This document shows, in pieces, positions 62,710-64,000 of a stretch of DNA of 64,000 nucleotides. Numbering within the stretch: the stretch's first letter is position 1; each line of letters opens with the position of its first letter. A program made the position numbers and the translations under genes. The stretch comes from Nectonema munidae (taxonomy: Eukaryota; Nematomorpha; Nectonematoida; Nectonematidae): NCBI GenBank assembly GCA_030549495.1, contig JAUIRK010000014.1, forward strand, positions 124,001 through 188,000, in the 5' to 3' direction. The notes under the pieces are model-generated. The model was given only the letters and a program-made list of their open reading frames with translations, had not been told where the DNA came from and did not search any database.

Positions 62710-64000
62710 TTTATATCTCAAATTACGTAAATTAAACTTATTACGCAAATTGTCATTTTGAAAGTTAACATTTTCTCTATACACTCATTATCTAGGTTAA
62801 GGCATTTATACACAAAAATAGATAATTGCATATTATTAATTGGCCTGATACTAGGAATTTTGTACTCGTTTCTAATTAATTCAGGATAGACTTTTATCAG
62901 AGATCTTAGAGCTCTCTCTTGCTTTTTTTTGTAAAAGATATAATTTAGACAAATTTGAGGAATAGCAGATAAAATTACAGTAGAGAAGCTTAGAATGGAA
63001 AAGAGCGAAATATACAGCATCTCTGGTTTTAACATCGAGATTTCTAATTTTATGCAACATACCTATAGCCATAGAGCAGCCTCGTACATACACATTTTCA
63101 TCATTGAGAATGTTCATTTAGAATTTTCCCAACCCTTCTCCACATTTATCCCAGCCAAGTATTTGAATCTTGAAGTGCGGCATCATTCTCATTGGCATTA
63201 TTTATTATTTCTGTAACAGAAAAATTCATCAATTACTTATTTACTTTTTTTGTGAAATAAACGTGTTTTAGGTGAAGTTTTTGCATTTAAAGATCAATTT
63301 TAATAAAAATGAATTTTTTTCTTTTAATTCTATATATGACTCTTTTTCTTTTTTGAAAAATGTGCTTTTTTAGATGCGGCCCTTCGAAAAATCGGATTTT
63401 CTAAATGCGGCCCTCACACTGAAAAGTTTGGAGGCTTCTTTAATAGTTTTATTATATTGAGGTGAAAAATTTAAACATGAATCAATGATCGTTATTCCCA
63501 AATATTTATAATTATCACACTTATAAAGAAATTCATCATTTAGTTTCGAATAAAGATGCATAGATTTGCTTAGTTTACGAAAAACAATATATTTACATTT
63601 ATTTACATTCACAGATAACTTATTCACAAAACACCAATCATAAAATTATCCAAATGATAATAATAATAATTAAGCAAATTTTGATTTTGAAAAAGACTCT
63701 TAGTATTAAATGTAGCGGGGCAGTCATCAGTATACATGTAGAAATTAAAGTAATTACTCTGCAAGGAAAATATATCATTAACTTACAATATAAATAAAAG
63801 AGGTCCGAGAATAGATCCCTGTGTTTGAAAATTTAGAACAGGAATTGTCATTGGAGATAACTTTGTATAAGCTCTCTAGAAATTTACCACGGAACCCATA
63901 GCGGTGTAATTTATGTATTAAATAATAGTGAGTAATAGTATCAGAAGGTTTGGAAAAATCTACAAAAATACCACACGTTTGAAACCCTTTATCAATCGAA
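62710..64000 (-). mobile_element. LINE (non-LTR retrotransposon) reverse transcriptase relic, runs off the right edge
   Basis: Reading leftward from 64000: GIFVDFSK-SDTITHYYLIHK, YGFRGKFLESLYKV, CSKFSNTGI (the QGSILGP region is shifted), then YTDD, equivalent to the FADD catalytic motif, and at 63627-63440 LSVNVNKCKYIVFRKLSKS and NYKYLGITIIDSCLNFSP. After an interruption it continues at 63090 (MLHKIRNLDVKTRDAVYFAL, FHSKLLYCNFI) to 62718. This is the jockey/CR1-like RT order. Several frame changes and stops make it inactive. Confidence 0.8.
63090..63435. mobile_element. Short insertion inside the LINE
   Basis: The LINE frame leaves off at KTIKEASK (near 63435) and resumes at GMLHKIRN (near 63080). 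The intervening 350 bp has hAT-like GCGGCCCTCACACTGAAAAG at its right side and GCGGCATCATTC at the left. The exact tips and duplication are unresolved. Confidence 0.4.

Overview
The window is AT-rich eukaryotic DNA packed with transposons. It carries at least three conserved single-copy genes, all with introns, which I identified by translating across splice sites and comparing with remembered family sequences (no search was run). The style (short exons, AT-rich introns swollen by DNA transposons, CENP-B/pogo, hAT, piggyBac, Merlin and FLYWCH/MULE transposases) fits an arthropod. A parasitic copepod such as a sea louse is my best guess, but the species is inference.

Layout. (1) 1-12729, minus strand: 5' part of the proteasome lid subunit PSMD13/Rpn9, with seven exons seen and the 3' end off the left edge. 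Its 10.5 kb intron 2 holds two piggyBac-like MITEs, a PDZ-like relic, a 0.49 kb GT microsatellite, a pogo/Tigger element that split a palindromic MITE, and a 3 kb non-autonomous hAT that itself contains two smaller inverted-repeat elements. (2) 13082-17365: a 4.3 kb TTAA-flanked element with piggyBac-like tips and two tandem arrays instead of a transposase. (3) 17370-34390: a transposon graveyard with a hAT-like CRHH transposase, a FLYWCH/MULE, nested Merlins, a ZMYM1-like hAT and a broken relative of the tandem-repeat element. (4) 34392-47652, plus strand: the complete NCBP2 (CBP20) gene in five exons, 157 aa. Intron 2 (6.7 kb) hosts a piggyBac with three hATs inserted in its repeated GTTCCTCTA motifs. 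Intron 3 (6 kb) hosts a pogo element, hAT pieces and inverted tandem-repeat fragments. (5) 47.7-57.3 kb: intergenic, with a reverse transcriptase fossil, a pogo-type MITE and hAT scraps. (6) 57389 to beyond the right edge, plus strand: PDSS2 exons 1 and 2, with a second CRHH transposase element and a LINE relic nearby.

The host genes act in unrelated housekeeping processes (proteasome lid, nuclear mRNA cap binding, ubiquinone side-chain synthesis); I see no operon. The unusual content is the nested mobile DNA: hAT insertions concentrated in a piggyBac's subterminal repeats, tandem arrays carried between piggyBac-type ends, and two divergent members of a hAT-like transposase family.
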